A stretch of DNA of 64,000 nt, from NCBI RefSeq assembly GCF_017814945.1, contig NZ_JAGIPX010000002.1, forward strand, positions 231,642-295,641, in the 5' to 3' direction. How positions within the stretch are numbered: position 1 is the stretch's first letter; every line of letters starts with the position of its first letter. This DNA is from Paraburkholderia sp. LEh10. GTDB lineage: Bacteria; Pseudomonadota; Gammaproteobacteria; Burkholderiales; Burkholderiaceae. Below are positions 7,434 to 15,660 of the stretch, piece after piece. The notes beneath the pieces are model-generated. The model saw nothing but the letters and a program-made list of their open reading frames with translations. It was not told where the DNA came from and searched no databases. Position numbers and translations under genes: made by a program.

Positions 7434-8747
7434 CTAGACCGGTGGGAATGAGGTATTCGCGAGACCGTTGCCGTTCCACTCGCCCTCGGCCTGATTCCAG
7501 AGCCACGACAGAATGTCCGAACCATCGACGGCCGTGCCCGCGCCAGCCGCCTCCCAGTGGAGGAACGGGAACTTCGCTTTCACGCTGTTCGCGGTCATCC
7601 CGCTGTGCAAGCTGACATACGTCGCGACATCGTTGTCGCTCAACGGCTCGTGATAGTCGAAGTCCGGATTGCCGGCGGGGTCCGTCGCCGACAGCACGTT
7701 GCCCTTGAATGCGCGCGGCGTGATCCGGCCGTCGTTGCGCCGCGTGTAGTCGTTCGCGTCATGAGGCGGGACAGGCGGCGCGATGTTGCGCGTGCAACGC
7801 GTGACGAAGTATTCGCCGAGCGCGGTGCCGAGCACGTGACCCGCGATGCTGTCGATGGGAAAGTGAACGCCCGCCACTGTACGGTTCACGGCGACGCGGT
7901 ACGCCTGTCTCATCGCCTGCTGGTAGTACACGGAACCGGGCTTCTGATTGAAAAGCGCGCACAGCACGACAGCGATAATGAACGCCTGGGTCGAATGGCC
8001 GCTCGGCAACGAGCCATGCCCCGGCGTCTGGATCATCGGCTGCACCTGCGTCGAATACTCGAGCGCGCGAGCCGCGGCGATCGCGTGCTTGAAGCGTATT
8101 TCCACGAAGATGGCGAGACGCACGGCCGTGTCGAGCAGTTCGATCGTCTTCGGCGTACGGCTCGGATGCAGATAGATCAGCGCGCTCCAGAAGGCCACTT
8201 GCGGCCCCATCTGGCAGAGGATTTCCGCCATGCGGTCTTCACGAAGGTCCGCATAGAAGTCGAGCCACTCGGCCTGTCTGGCGAAGACCTCTTTGTCCGG
8301 ACGGCTCAGGCTGACGATCTTCACGTCGTTCGCGCCCTGCGCCGATGGCCGGTGCCATAGCTGCGTATGGGTGTCCGCGCTTCCCTTATTTTCTATCGAG
8401 AAGCGCAGGCTCGACAGCAGTTCGAAATCGAACACGGTCGCGCGCACCCACGGCTCCCATCGCCAGAGTTGCCGATAGTCGTCGAGATCCTTGAAGTTCT
8501 GAACGTCGAAGTCCAGCGTGACCCGCTCCGGCGTTCGCCAACTGCCGACAATGCCATCGCGATGCCCGATCAGCGCCTCGGCGAATAGCGGCCCGTCGCA
8601 CGGTATGCCGCCGCCGCCCTGATCGTACACGCCGCCTGCGCCACCCGCGCCTCCCGCGCCGCCTGCACCACCCGCGCCGCCTGCACCACCCGCGCCGCCT
8701 GCACCACCCGCACCGCCTGCTCCTCCTGCACCGCCAAGTCCGCTCAC
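7434..8747 (-). CDS. PAP2 / vanadium-haloperoxidase-fold protein with Gly-Gly-Ala N-terminus
   Basis: 437 residues, starting at GTG 8747, which has a strong AGGAGG seven bases upstream. Residues 5-39 are eleven Gly-Gly-Ala repeats. The C-terminal half has phosphatase/haloperoxidase signatures: SLPSGHSTQAF (motif 2, His) and NRTVAGVHFPIDSIAGH (motif 3, Arg, His and Asp). A Lys/Arg motif 1 is probably EIRFKHAIAAARA. These proteins either dephosphorylate lipids or small phosphates, or oxidise halides with vanadate; the sequence alone does not decide. No transmembrane helices or signal peptide are evident, which favours the soluble haloperoxidase-like branch. Next to it are the S8 protease (downstream) and cyclase (upstream, 52 bp). 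Confidence 0.8.
   Translation of the reverse strand: MSGLGGAGGAGGAGGAGGAGGAGGAGGAGGAGGAGGAGGVYDQGGGGIPCDGPLFAEALIGHRDGIVGSWRTPERVTLDFDVQNFKDLDDYRQLWRWEPWVRATVFDFELLSSLRFSIENKGSADTHTQLWHRPSAQGANDVKIVSLSRPDKEVFARQAEWLDFYADLREDRMAEILCQMGPQVAFWSALIYLHPSRTPKTIELLDTAVRLAIFVEIRFKHAIAAARALEYSTQVQPMIQTPGHGSLPSGHSTQAFIIAVVLCALFNQKPGSVYYQQAMRQAYRVAVNRTVAGVHFPIDSIAGHVLGTALGEYFVTRCTRNIAPPVPPHDANDYTRRNDGRITPRAFKGNVLSATDPAGNPDFDYHEPLSDNDVATYVSLHSGMTANSVKAKFPFLHWEAAGAGTAVDGSDILSWLWNQAEGEWNGNGLANTSFPPV
8631..8735 (-). repeat. GGA-codon tandem repeat in the PAP2-like gene
   Basis: Eleven 9-bp units coding Gly-Gly-Ala plus a final Gly-Gly. Synonymous codons alternate (an 18-bp higher-order unit built from GGTGGTGCA and GGCGGCGCG is repeated three times), which suggests recent expansion by slippage or unequal exchange. 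Length variation between strains would be expected. Confidence 0.85.
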
Positions 8748-8799
8748 GATAGGCCTCCTCTCTCAGGGATCCCGCACCGCATTCACAACTTCGCTTCTT

Positions 8800-10593
8800 C
8801 TAGGCAGGCAATCCCGCCTGCCGCAATGCTTCCGACCATATCTTCCCGGTCTTGTACGCGCCGCTAGGCGAGCGCTCGAGATAGCTCTTGACCGTCAGCG
8901 TCGGATCGAGCGCAAGCACCTCGTTGACGGTCCGACGCGCCGCATCGAGGTCGCCCGTCAGCGATTGCGCGATTGCCAGCGCGCGCAACGTCGATGTGTT
9001 GGTTCGATTCACGCGCAACGAACGCTGCGCCAGTTCAACGGCGCGTTCGTAGCGGCCCGCCGACAGCGCCGCCGTCGCGCCCAGCGACTCGTAGAAATAG
9101 CGCAACGGATCGAGCGGCGAGAGGCGCAGCGCGCGCTCCGTAGCATCGACGGCTTCTTCGCCCTCGCCTTCGAATGCGAGCAGCGTGCCTTTGAGCAGCC
9201 ACGCGAGCGAATCGTTGGGATTCACCGAAAGCGCGCGTTCGTAGCGCTGTTGTCCGATGTCGAGCTGCTTGAGCAGGTTCGTATGCACGAAGCCGTCGAT
9301 CGTCAGCGCAAGCGAGCATTCAGGATCGGCGTCGAGCGCGCGGCGCGTGCAGTCGAGGGCCGCCTGTGCCTGACCCACGCGGTCATCCGTCCAGCCGCGA
9401 TTGAAGCGCAGCACATGCCACTTGCCGAGCCACGCGTGGGGCAACGCCTGCCGTCGCGCGCGGTCGATGAGCGCTTCGAGCATGTCGCGCGCGCGATGGA
9501 AATCGTGCGAGACGCCGCGATGCATGAGCACGATTGCGCTCATCAGCAGCGTCGAACTGGCGAGGGTCGGCAGCGCCAGCGAGCGCGCGCGCTCCAGTTC
9601 GCGATCGATGATCGCGCCGCTCGTTTCGGCGACGACGCGGTCGATCAGTTCGTCCTCGCCGAGCATGATGTGCGTCGCGCGGCCCCGGATGCTCTGGGTC
9701 CACAGGATGTGCCGCGACTTCGCCTCCGCCAGTTCGACGACGAGCACGACCTGATCGCCCGACGTGCGATATGCGCCCGACAACACATAGCGCGCGCCGA
9801 GAAACGCGCTGATTTCGTCGAGCGTCGCGTCGCGTTCGCGAAACGCGGTGGTCGACAGACGCGATATCACTTGCATCTCGGCCGTGCGCGACAGCGACGA
9901 AATGATCTCGTCCGCCATCACTTCGCCGAGCACCTGCTGCTCGGCCTCGCCGCCGCGCGACGCGAAAGGGATCACGGCGATCGTCGGCCTCAGCTCGGGC
10001 AGGAACGCGCAGCCCGGCCCGATCACGGGACGCGGGCCGGGCGGCCCGATGCGGTACGCGCGCACCGGCTGTTCGAAGTGCTTCAGGTGGCATTCGCCGA
10101 GGTCTTCGATATCCGCGTCGAGTTCGGGCGTCAACTGGTCGCGCACCTGCGCGGAGACCACGATCTCGCCCGGCCCCGCGAGCGTGTAGAGACGCGCGGC
10201 CAGATTGACGCCGCGCCCGTAGACGTCGCGCTCGTCTTCATAAAGCTCGGTGACATGCAGGCCCATGCGCAGCAGCATGTGTCGTTCGGGCGGCACGCCC
10301 GCGTTCGCTTCGTCCGACGCGCGCCGGATCGCAAACGTGGCCGCGAGTCCATCGCGCAGTTCGACGAACGTGACCATCAGCCCGTCGCCTTCCGTCCTGA
10401 TCAGGCGGCCGCGATGCGCGGGCACGATCTCGTTCTCGATGTGCGCCTTGAACTTGCGCCACCGCCCGGCTGCTTCGACCTCGTTGTCCTGGATCAGCCG
10501 GCACGACTCCACCAGATCCATGAACAGCACCGTGCGGCTGACACGGGCCAGTCCATCGGATGAGCAGGAAGAATCTGCGGTCACTTTCTTCAA
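8800..10593 (-). CDS. Class III adenylate/guanylate cyclase with TolB-like and TPR region
   Basis: 597 residues. The N-terminal catalytic domain has both metal-binding Asp residues (D26 in LFMDLVES, D70 in RTEGDGLM) and the transition-state pair N130/R134 (GRGVNLAARL). At the usual purine-selecting Lys position there is Arg (R66), so the nucleotide made should be tested. Residues of about 200-330 resemble the TolB-like domain often fused to cyclases (TIAVIPFASRGG, ISAFLGARYVLSGAYR); the rest is TPR-like. No membrane helix is seen. The start codon is TTG (10593) after AAAAAAGG; the site overlaps an imperfect AGCCC/GGGCT-type inverted repeat. The upstream same-strand gene encodes a cyclic-nucleotide-binding regulator, so product and sensor may be linked. 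Confidence 0.85.
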   Translation of the reverse strand: MKKVTADSSCSSDGLARVSRTVLFMDLVESCRLIQDNEVEAAGRWRKFKAHIENEIVPAHRGRLIRTEGDGLMVTFVELRDGLAATFAIRRASDEANAGVPPERHMLLRMGLHVTELYEDERDVYGRGVNLAARLYTLAGPGEIVVSAQVRDQLTPELDADIEDLGECHLKHFEQPVRAYRIGPPGPRPVIGPGCAFLPELRPTIAVIPFASRGGEAEQQVLGEVMADEIISSLSRTAEMQVISRLSTTAFRERDATLDEISAFLGARYVLSGAYRTSGDQVVLVVELAEAKSRHILWTQSIRGRATHIMLGEDELIDRVVAETSGAIIDRELERARSLALPTLASSTLLMSAIVLMHRGVSHDFHRARDMLEALIDRARRQALPHAWLGKWHVLRFNRGWTDDRVGQAQAALDCTRRALDADPECSLALTIDGFVHTNLLKQLDIGQQRYERALSVNPNDSLAWLLKGTLLAFEGEGEEAVDATERALRLSPLDPLRYFYESLGATAALSAGRYERAVELAQRSLRVNRTNTSTLRALAIAQSLTGDLDAARRTVNEVLALDPTLTVKSYLERSPSGAYKTGKIWSEALRQAGLPA

Positions 10594-10662
10594 GCCTTTT
10601 TTAAAGGGCTAACTACGCGGTAATGAGGGCCTCCGGCGTCCCTGGACGACCTGTGGCTGGTA

Positions 10663-10678
10663 TGTGTTATAGATCAAA
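10663..10678. promoter_or_regulatory. CRP-like palindrome upstream of the cyclase
   Basis: TGTGTTATAGATCAAA matches the CRP consensus half-sites (TGTGAT and ATCACA) with one mismatch in each half and the correct 4-base centre. It lies 70 bp upstream of the cyclase start and after the stop of the regulator gene. Binding by CRP or by the neighbouring cyclic-nucleotide-binding protein is inference. Confidence 0.5.
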
Positions 10679-10787
10679 AAATGTCGTTGAAAGCCGACTT
10701 TTTTGCGGCGCACCCGCGCCGTTCAAACTCCAGAAACACGGCACGGCAATTGATATCGCGTATGTAAATAAACCGCTGCGAATGAAA

Positions 10788-11858
10788 CTAATTCTTCGCG
10801 CGCAGCTTGTCGGCTTCGAGTCGGCGCGTGATCAGGTGGATCAGATAGGTCGCGAATTCCGGGTCCTGGTAATAGAGGCGCATCGCTTCCGTGGCGGAGA
10901 CCATCAGCAGTTCGCAATCGCTGATGCAGCGCGCCGTGCAGGTGCGCAGGTGATCGGGCGAAAACAGCCCGATCTCGCCGAGTATCGTGCCCTGGCCCAC
11001 TACGATATTGATTTCGACGAGGCTCACCGTTCCGCGCACGACGTAATACAGCGCATCGCTCGGATCGTCCTTGTGAAACAGCACTTCGCCCGACTTGAAG
11101 CGCGTCGGCATCGTGAACGCGAGCAGGCGGCCCACCGAAAGCTGGCCGTCGAGCGCGTGATGCAGCTGCGCGTCGCCGATCTTCTGCAAGCGCGCGGCGG
11201 CCACGCTCGCCTGGCCGCGGCTGCCGACCTTCAGCGCCTTGTAGACGGTGTACAGATGCACCTTGACCGTGCCTTCCGTGATGTTCAGCTGCTTTGCAAT
11301 CGACTTGTTGGTTTCGCCTCGCGCAGCGAGCGCGAGCACCTGGATCTGGCGCGGCGTCAGTACTTGCGCGTTGGTGTCGGCGCCCGCTTCGGGTGCGCGC
11401 ACAACGTCAGTGGAGAGCGTCGGCAGCGCCGCTGGGTCCAGCACGGGCGGCGCCGAAGCAGGATAGCGGCTGCCCGCCAGCAGCAGACGCAGCGCGTCCA
11501 GCAGCGCGCTGCCCGATTCCGATTTGTCGAGATGGCCCGCCACGCCCGCCGACATGAACTGCTCGACGGTCTGCGGATCGACGGCTGTCAGCAGCACGAG
11601 CACGGGCAGCCCCGCCTTCAACCGCTGCGACGCGCTGGCCACGCTGAGCGCGTCGGGCAGGCAGTCGCCGTCGACCACGATCAGGTCCGCGGGCCACGCG
11701 TTCTCGAAGACGTTCGATGCGTAATCCGCGCATCGCACTTCGATGTGCTCGCCGAGGTCGCCCAGAAGGCGCGCGACGCCATCGCGAAACAGGCCCGCGG
11801 GAGCGACGAACAGAATGAGCATGCGCGTGAAGTTCATTGCGATTGTTCGAGGGTTCAT
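10788..11858 (-). CDS. Pseudo-receiver / LuxR HTH / cyclic-nucleotide-binding regulator
   Basis: 356 residues with three parts. Residues 12-125 fold like a response-regulator receiver (a candidate phosphoacceptor Asp in LIVVDGDCLP, Lys in GHLDKSES), but the acidic pair that normally follows the first strand is replaced (LILFVAPAGLF), so phosphorylation is doubtful. Residues of about 165-225 are a LuxR-type HTH (LTPRQIQVLALAARGETNKS, TEGTVKVHLYTVYKAL). Residues of about 245-345 are a Crp-type cyclic-nucleotide-binding domain with a recognisable phosphate-binding cassette (GEIGLFSPDHLRTCTA). Fusion of a C-terminal cNMP domain to a NarL-type regulator is uncommon. The cyclase gene follows 195 bp downstream on the same strand. 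Confidence 0.8.
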   Translation of the reverse strand: MNPRTIAMNFTRMLILFVAPAGLFRDGVARLLGDLGEHIEVRCADYASNVFENAWPADLIVVDGDCLPDALSVASASQRLKAGLPVLVLLTAVDPQTVEQFMSAGVAGHLDKSESGSALLDALRLLLAGSRYPASAPPVLDPAALPTLSTDVVRAPEAGADTNAQVLTPRQIQVLALAARGETNKSIAKQLNITEGTVKVHLYTVYKALKVGSRGQASVAAARLQKIGDAQLHHALDGQLSVGRLLAFTMPTRFKSGEVLFHKDDPSDALYYVVRGTVSLVEINIVVGQGTILGEIGLFSPDHLRTCTARCISDCELLMVSATEAMRLYYQDPEFATYLIHLITRRLEADKLRAKN

Positions 11859-12099
11859 GCGCCCGTGCGTCCAATGCGTGCATCGGCCGATTGATATGAA
11901 TAAAGCGTAACGCGGCGCGATGCGAGCGTGTGCGCACTGCTAACCGTTATAGGCGACGCGCGGCGATGCGTCTTGCGCGATACAAGACAAAGCCGCGAGG
12001 TCATGTGCGCTCGACAAAAGCAATACAAGCGCAGTTGCGCGCGCGTATAGCGGTCGCATCGGCGATGCGCGCCGACGACGCAGAGCATCCTGCTCCACC

Positions 12100-13338
12100 T
12101 CAGTGCAGAAACGTCTCGACGACTCCAACCGCCGCGCAAAGCACGACGACAAGCAATGGCCGCGCGTTCCAGCGCGTGAGCAACAGCAACGCGATCACGG
12201 CGACCGCGAAGTCGATTGCCGACAGCATGGCGCTCGTCCATACGGGCGAATAGAACGCACTCGCAAGCAGGCCGACGACAGCGGCATTCGCCCCCGCGAG
12301 CAATGCCGCCACGGGCGGGCGCATTCGCAACGCTTGCCAGTGCGGCAACACCGCGATGACCAGCAGCAGGCCCGGAAGAAAAATGCCCGCCGTCGCGCAG
12401 AGCGCGCCCAGCCCGCGGAGGGATGCCGGGCTCATGATCCAGCCGAGATACGACGCGAACGTGAAGAGCGGACCGGGAACGGCTTGCGCCGCGCCATAGC
12501 CCGCGAGGAAATCGTTCGCCGGTATCCATCCGCTTGCGACCGTCGCCTGCTGCAGCAACGGCAGCACGACATGCCCGCCGCCGAACACGAGCGCGCCGGA
12601 GCGATAGAACACGTCGAACAGCCTGAGCGTCCACGCGGAAGGACGAAGCGCTTCGAGCGCCGGTAAGCCGGCCAGCAGCCCACAGAACAATCCGAACGCA
12701 ACGACGCTCGCAATACGCGGCAGGGAAAACGCCTCGGCATCGCGCGACGCGCCGCCTGCGGGCTGCGCCGCGGACGTCTTGCACAGCACGAGTCCGAGCA
12801 GCGCTCCACCGCCGATCACGACGATCTGCGCGTACACCGTATGGAGCACGCTGAGCACGGCGAGCGCCGCGAGCGCTATGGCGGCGCGCGGACGGTCGGC
12901 GCACAGGCGGCGCGCCATGTCCCAGATCGCTTGCGCGACGACGGCCACGGCGACGAGCTTCAGTCCATGCACGAGGCCTTTGCCGAGCGCATTGTCGAGC
13001 AGACCGGCAAGACTCGCATAGCCGATCATCAGGATCGCCGACGGCAGCGTGAAACCCAGCCATGCCGCGAGTCCTCCCCACCAGCCCGCTCGCAGCAGAC
13101 CGATCGAAAAGCCCACCTGGCTGCTCGCCGGTCCGGGCAGAAACTGGCAGAGCGCGACCAGATCGCCGAAGACCGATTCGTCGAGCCAGCGACGTCGCTC
13201 GACGAACTCGCGCCGGAAGTAGCCGATATGCGCGACCGGCCCGCCGAAGCAGGTGCAGCCCAGTTGCAGGAAGACACACAGTACTTCGAACGCGGTGCCT
13301 GCGCGCGTCTGCCGGCGCGGCGTGCTTTCACTTTTCAT
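12100..13338 (-). CDS. chrA: ChrA chromate transporter
   Basis: 412 residues, a double CHR-domain (long-chain) member of the chromate ion transporter family. The N-terminal signature LGCTCFGGPVAHIGYFRREF and QFLPGPASSQVGFSIG is matched in the second half by YRSGALVFGGGHVVLPLLQQ and GYGAAQAVPGPLFTFASYLG, as expected from the internal duplication. About ten hydrophobic helices are visible, so it is an inner-membrane protein; ChrA proteins export chromate. No chrB-type regulator gene is adjacent, so control is not evident. It is flanked by unrelated genes on the same strand. Confidence 0.92.
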   Translation of the reverse strand: MKSESTPRRQTRAGTAFEVLCVFLQLGCTCFGGPVAHIGYFRREFVERRRWLDESVFGDLVALCQFLPGPASSQVGFSIGLLRAGWWGGLAAWLGFTLPSAILMIGYASLAGLLDNALGKGLVHGLKLVAVAVVAQAIWDMARRLCADRPRAAIALAALAVLSVLHTVYAQIVVIGGGALLGLVLCKTSAAQPAGGASRDAEAFSLPRIASVVAFGLFCGLLAGLPALEALRPSAWTLRLFDVFYRSGALVFGGGHVVLPLLQQATVASGWIPANDFLAGYGAAQAVPGPLFTFASYLGWIMSPASLRGLGALCATAGIFLPGLLLVIAVLPHWQALRMRPPVAALLAGANAAVVGLLASAFYSPVWTSAMLSAIDFAVAVIALLLLTRWNARPLLVVVLCAAVGVVETFLH

Positions 13339-13586
13339 AAGGGCTCGTCGACAGACGTGAGATGCGGACAGGCGACATGCGCCGCATGCGCCTTCGCGGC
13401 GCGCATCACTTTAGCGCAAACTGCTTGCTTCGCTGCATGTCCGCGCGAGAAATCACGTCATGAAGCGTCGCACGCTGCATCGCGCGGATGACGAACGGTT
13501 GACGACGGATGACAGGCGGAGTGCTTCGCATGCGCCGACCGCGATGCGGGCATCGTCATGCGATGCCCGCCGCTGGTCCTTGCGTC

Positions 13587-15140
13587 CTATTTGAGGTCGA
13601 CGGTCACGAAGCTGCGCGCGTGATTGCGCTGGATCAGCAGCGCCGCCTTCTTGCCGGCCTTCGCCGCAAGCGACGCCAGTTCGTCTTGAGACGCGACCAG
13701 CTCGCCATTCAGCGACAGCACGATATCTCCCGGCTTGATGCCCGCGTTGCCCGCCGTCCCCGTCACGCCATCGACCATCAGGCCTTCGGCGAGTCCGCTC
13801 GTGCGCCGCTCGTCGTCGGTCAGCGGATGCATGACGAGGCCGAGGTGATCCAGCGCGCTCACCACGCCGGCGCCCGCGCCTGCTCCCGTCCCCGTCCCAG
13901 TCCCTGTGCCCGTTCCCGTGGCCGCGGCCGCATTCGACCCGGACGCGAGGTTGACCATCAGCGCCATCTGCTTGCGATTGCGGATGAGTTTCACGGGGAC
14001 TTTCGTGCCCGTCTGCAGCGCCGCGTCCTGCTCGGCGAAATCGGCGGCGCGCTCGATCGGCGCATCGCCGACCTGCACGATCACATCGCCGGGCTTCAGC
14101 TTGCTCGCGGCGGCAGGGCTGCCTGGCTCGACGGCGATCACGAGCGCACCCGCCGCGCGCGGCAGACCGAATGCACCCGCGAGCCCCGGATCGACGTCCT
14201 GCACCTGCAAGCCGAGACTGCCGCGCGAATCCTTGTTCTGTGCCTGCACCTGCCCGCGCACCTTGCTGGTCATATTGATCGGGATTGCGAACGTCAGGCT
14301 CTGGAAGCGATCGCTATCGGAATAGACCTGCATGTGGATGCCGATCACCTCGCCCGCGCGGTTGAACACGGGGCCGCCCGAGTTGTCCGGATTCAATGAG
14401 CCGTCGGTCTGGAAGAACGGAAACGTGGTGCCGTCCGCGAGCGTGCGTGAAGTCGCGCTGACGATGCCCGCCGTCACGGTGTTCTGGTAACTGTCGGGCG
14501 AACCGATCGTCAGCACCTGCTCGCCGACGCGCACGCGCGACGAGTCGCCGAGCCTGACGGCCGGCAGCTTCGTCGCGTCGATCTGGAGCACGGCGACGTC
14601 GCTTTGCGCATCGACGGCCACGACTTTCGCCTTGAACTCGCGCCGGTCGGTGAGGCGCACCGTCACATCGTCCGATTGGTCCACGACATGCGCCGTCGTC
14701 AGAATCAAACCGTTCGGGCTCACGATGAAACCCGAGCCCACGCCCGAGGTCGCGCGCAGCCCGCTACTCTGGCTGTCCTGCCCTTGCGGCATGGTCTGCT
14801 TGAAGAACGCGAAGACGGGGTCGTCGCCATCGATGGCTTCCGAGCCCGGTCCCGATGCGGGCGCAGGCGCGGCACCCGCCGGCGCCTTCTCCTGTACCGT
14901 CGCGCGAATGTTCACCACAGCGGGTCCATAGCGCTCGACGATGACCGGGAAGTCGACGGGCGCGCTCGCGTTCGCGGATGCCGCGTGCTTCTCTTTTGCC
15001 GGCGACGACGCGGGCTGCGGCACGGACGCAGCGGCGACCGTCGATGCCATCGCCGTTGCCTCGGCGCACGGACAAGCGGCAAGACATGCCATTGTCACGG
15101 CTGTGTAGAACCAGCAGCGGGATAGGGTCGAGTGAAACAC
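13587..15140 (-). CDS. HtrA/DegP-type periplasmic serine protease
   Basis: 517 residues from GTG 15140, preceded by GGAGG at six bases; a longer ORF upstream lacks such a site. Residues 1-30 form a signal peptide (hydrophobic WFYTAVTMACLAACPC, then AEATA). Trypsin-like triad: H151 (LTTAHVVDQ), D181 (DAQSDVAVL) and S254 (NPDNSGGPVF). Two PDZ domains follow, linked by a low-complexity stretch of alternating Gly-Thr and Gly-Ala. The usual INPGNSGGPL reads LNPDNSGGPV, but the catalytic Ser and Gly-Gly are kept. Role: periplasmic protein quality control; it stands as a single gene. Confidence 0.9.
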   Translation of the reverse strand: MFHSTLSRCWFYTAVTMACLAACPCAEATAMASTVAAASVPQPASSPAKEKHAASANASAPVDFPVIVERYGPAVVNIRATVQEKAPAGAAPAPASGPGSEAIDGDDPVFAFFKQTMPQGQDSQSSGLRATSGVGSGFIVSPNGLILTTAHVVDQSDDVTVRLTDRREFKAKVVAVDAQSDVAVLQIDATKLPAVRLGDSSRVRVGEQVLTIGSPDSYQNTVTAGIVSATSRTLADGTTFPFFQTDGSLNPDNSGGPVFNRAGEVIGIHMQVYSDSDRFQSLTFAIPINMTSKVRGQVQAQNKDSRGSLGLQVQDVDPGLAGAFGLPRAAGALVIAVEPGSPAAASKLKPGDVIVQVGDAPIERAADFAEQDAALQTGTKVPVKLIRNRKQMALMVNLASGSNAAAATGTGTGTGTGTGAGAGAGVVSALDHLGLVMHPLTDDERRTSGLAEGLMVDGVTGTAGNAGIKPGDIVLSLNGELVASQDELASLAAKAGKKAALLIQRNHARSFVTVDLK

Positions 15141-15566
15141 AGCGCACCTCCATGGCGGTCGTTTTGCCAGGCACTGTGAAGAGATTATTTCGCGCGCAGC
15201 AGCCGGCGACTGTGACACAGCACACCGATGATTCCGAAAAGGGAAGGCAACGCGGACAGCCATCGCGTGGAGAACGATCGAGCTGCGAGCGCGAATGGAC
15301 GCGACGGACCCTTTATGCTTGTCTGGGTGGATCGAAGCCGACGTGAAATACGGATGCATGTTTGCCCGCGATGGACAATCGGGACGCGAGCGGTTCGCTC
15401 ACGCGCGCGTCACGCATCGGCCTGGCCGATGCAATGAACGCAGCGCATGTCCTGATTGATTTATAGGGAAACGGCGAACAAATTGCAGCGAGTACAAATC
15501 CTGGCATGCGTCAAAGGCACGCCTATCGGTACGCTGATAGACCAATGAGCGCGAATTGCTACACCC

Positions 15567-15659
15567 TCACGGCTTGCTCGCGAGCACGCAAAACGCGTCA
15601 TCGTTTTGTGCCAGTTTTGCGTCGATGAAACCGGCGGCGGCAAACTGTTCGCGCGTCAC
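15567..15659 (-). pseudogene. C-terminal scrap of a SAM-dependent methyltransferase
   Basis: The frame beginning VTREQFAAAGFIDAKLAQND and ending FCVLASKP then TGA at 15567-15569 resembles the last strand-helix-strand of a class I methyltransferase. It starts immediately past the stop of the E2 gene (15661), and no methyltransferase core is present upstream. Most likely a remnant whose front was lost when the E2 operon arrived or was rearranged. The rest of 15141-15566 shows no gene. Confidence 0.4.
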
Positions 15660-15660
15660 G

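Noticed and set aside
7434..8747. Firm naming of the PAP2-like protein as a vanadium haloperoxidase
   Set aside because: The three motifs are shared with lipid phosphatases; motif 1 is not clean, so the activity was left open.
8965..10563. 532-codon plus-strand frame opposite the cyclase
   Set aside because: Arg/Ala-rich shadow frame; the minus-strand frame has all cyclase motifs.
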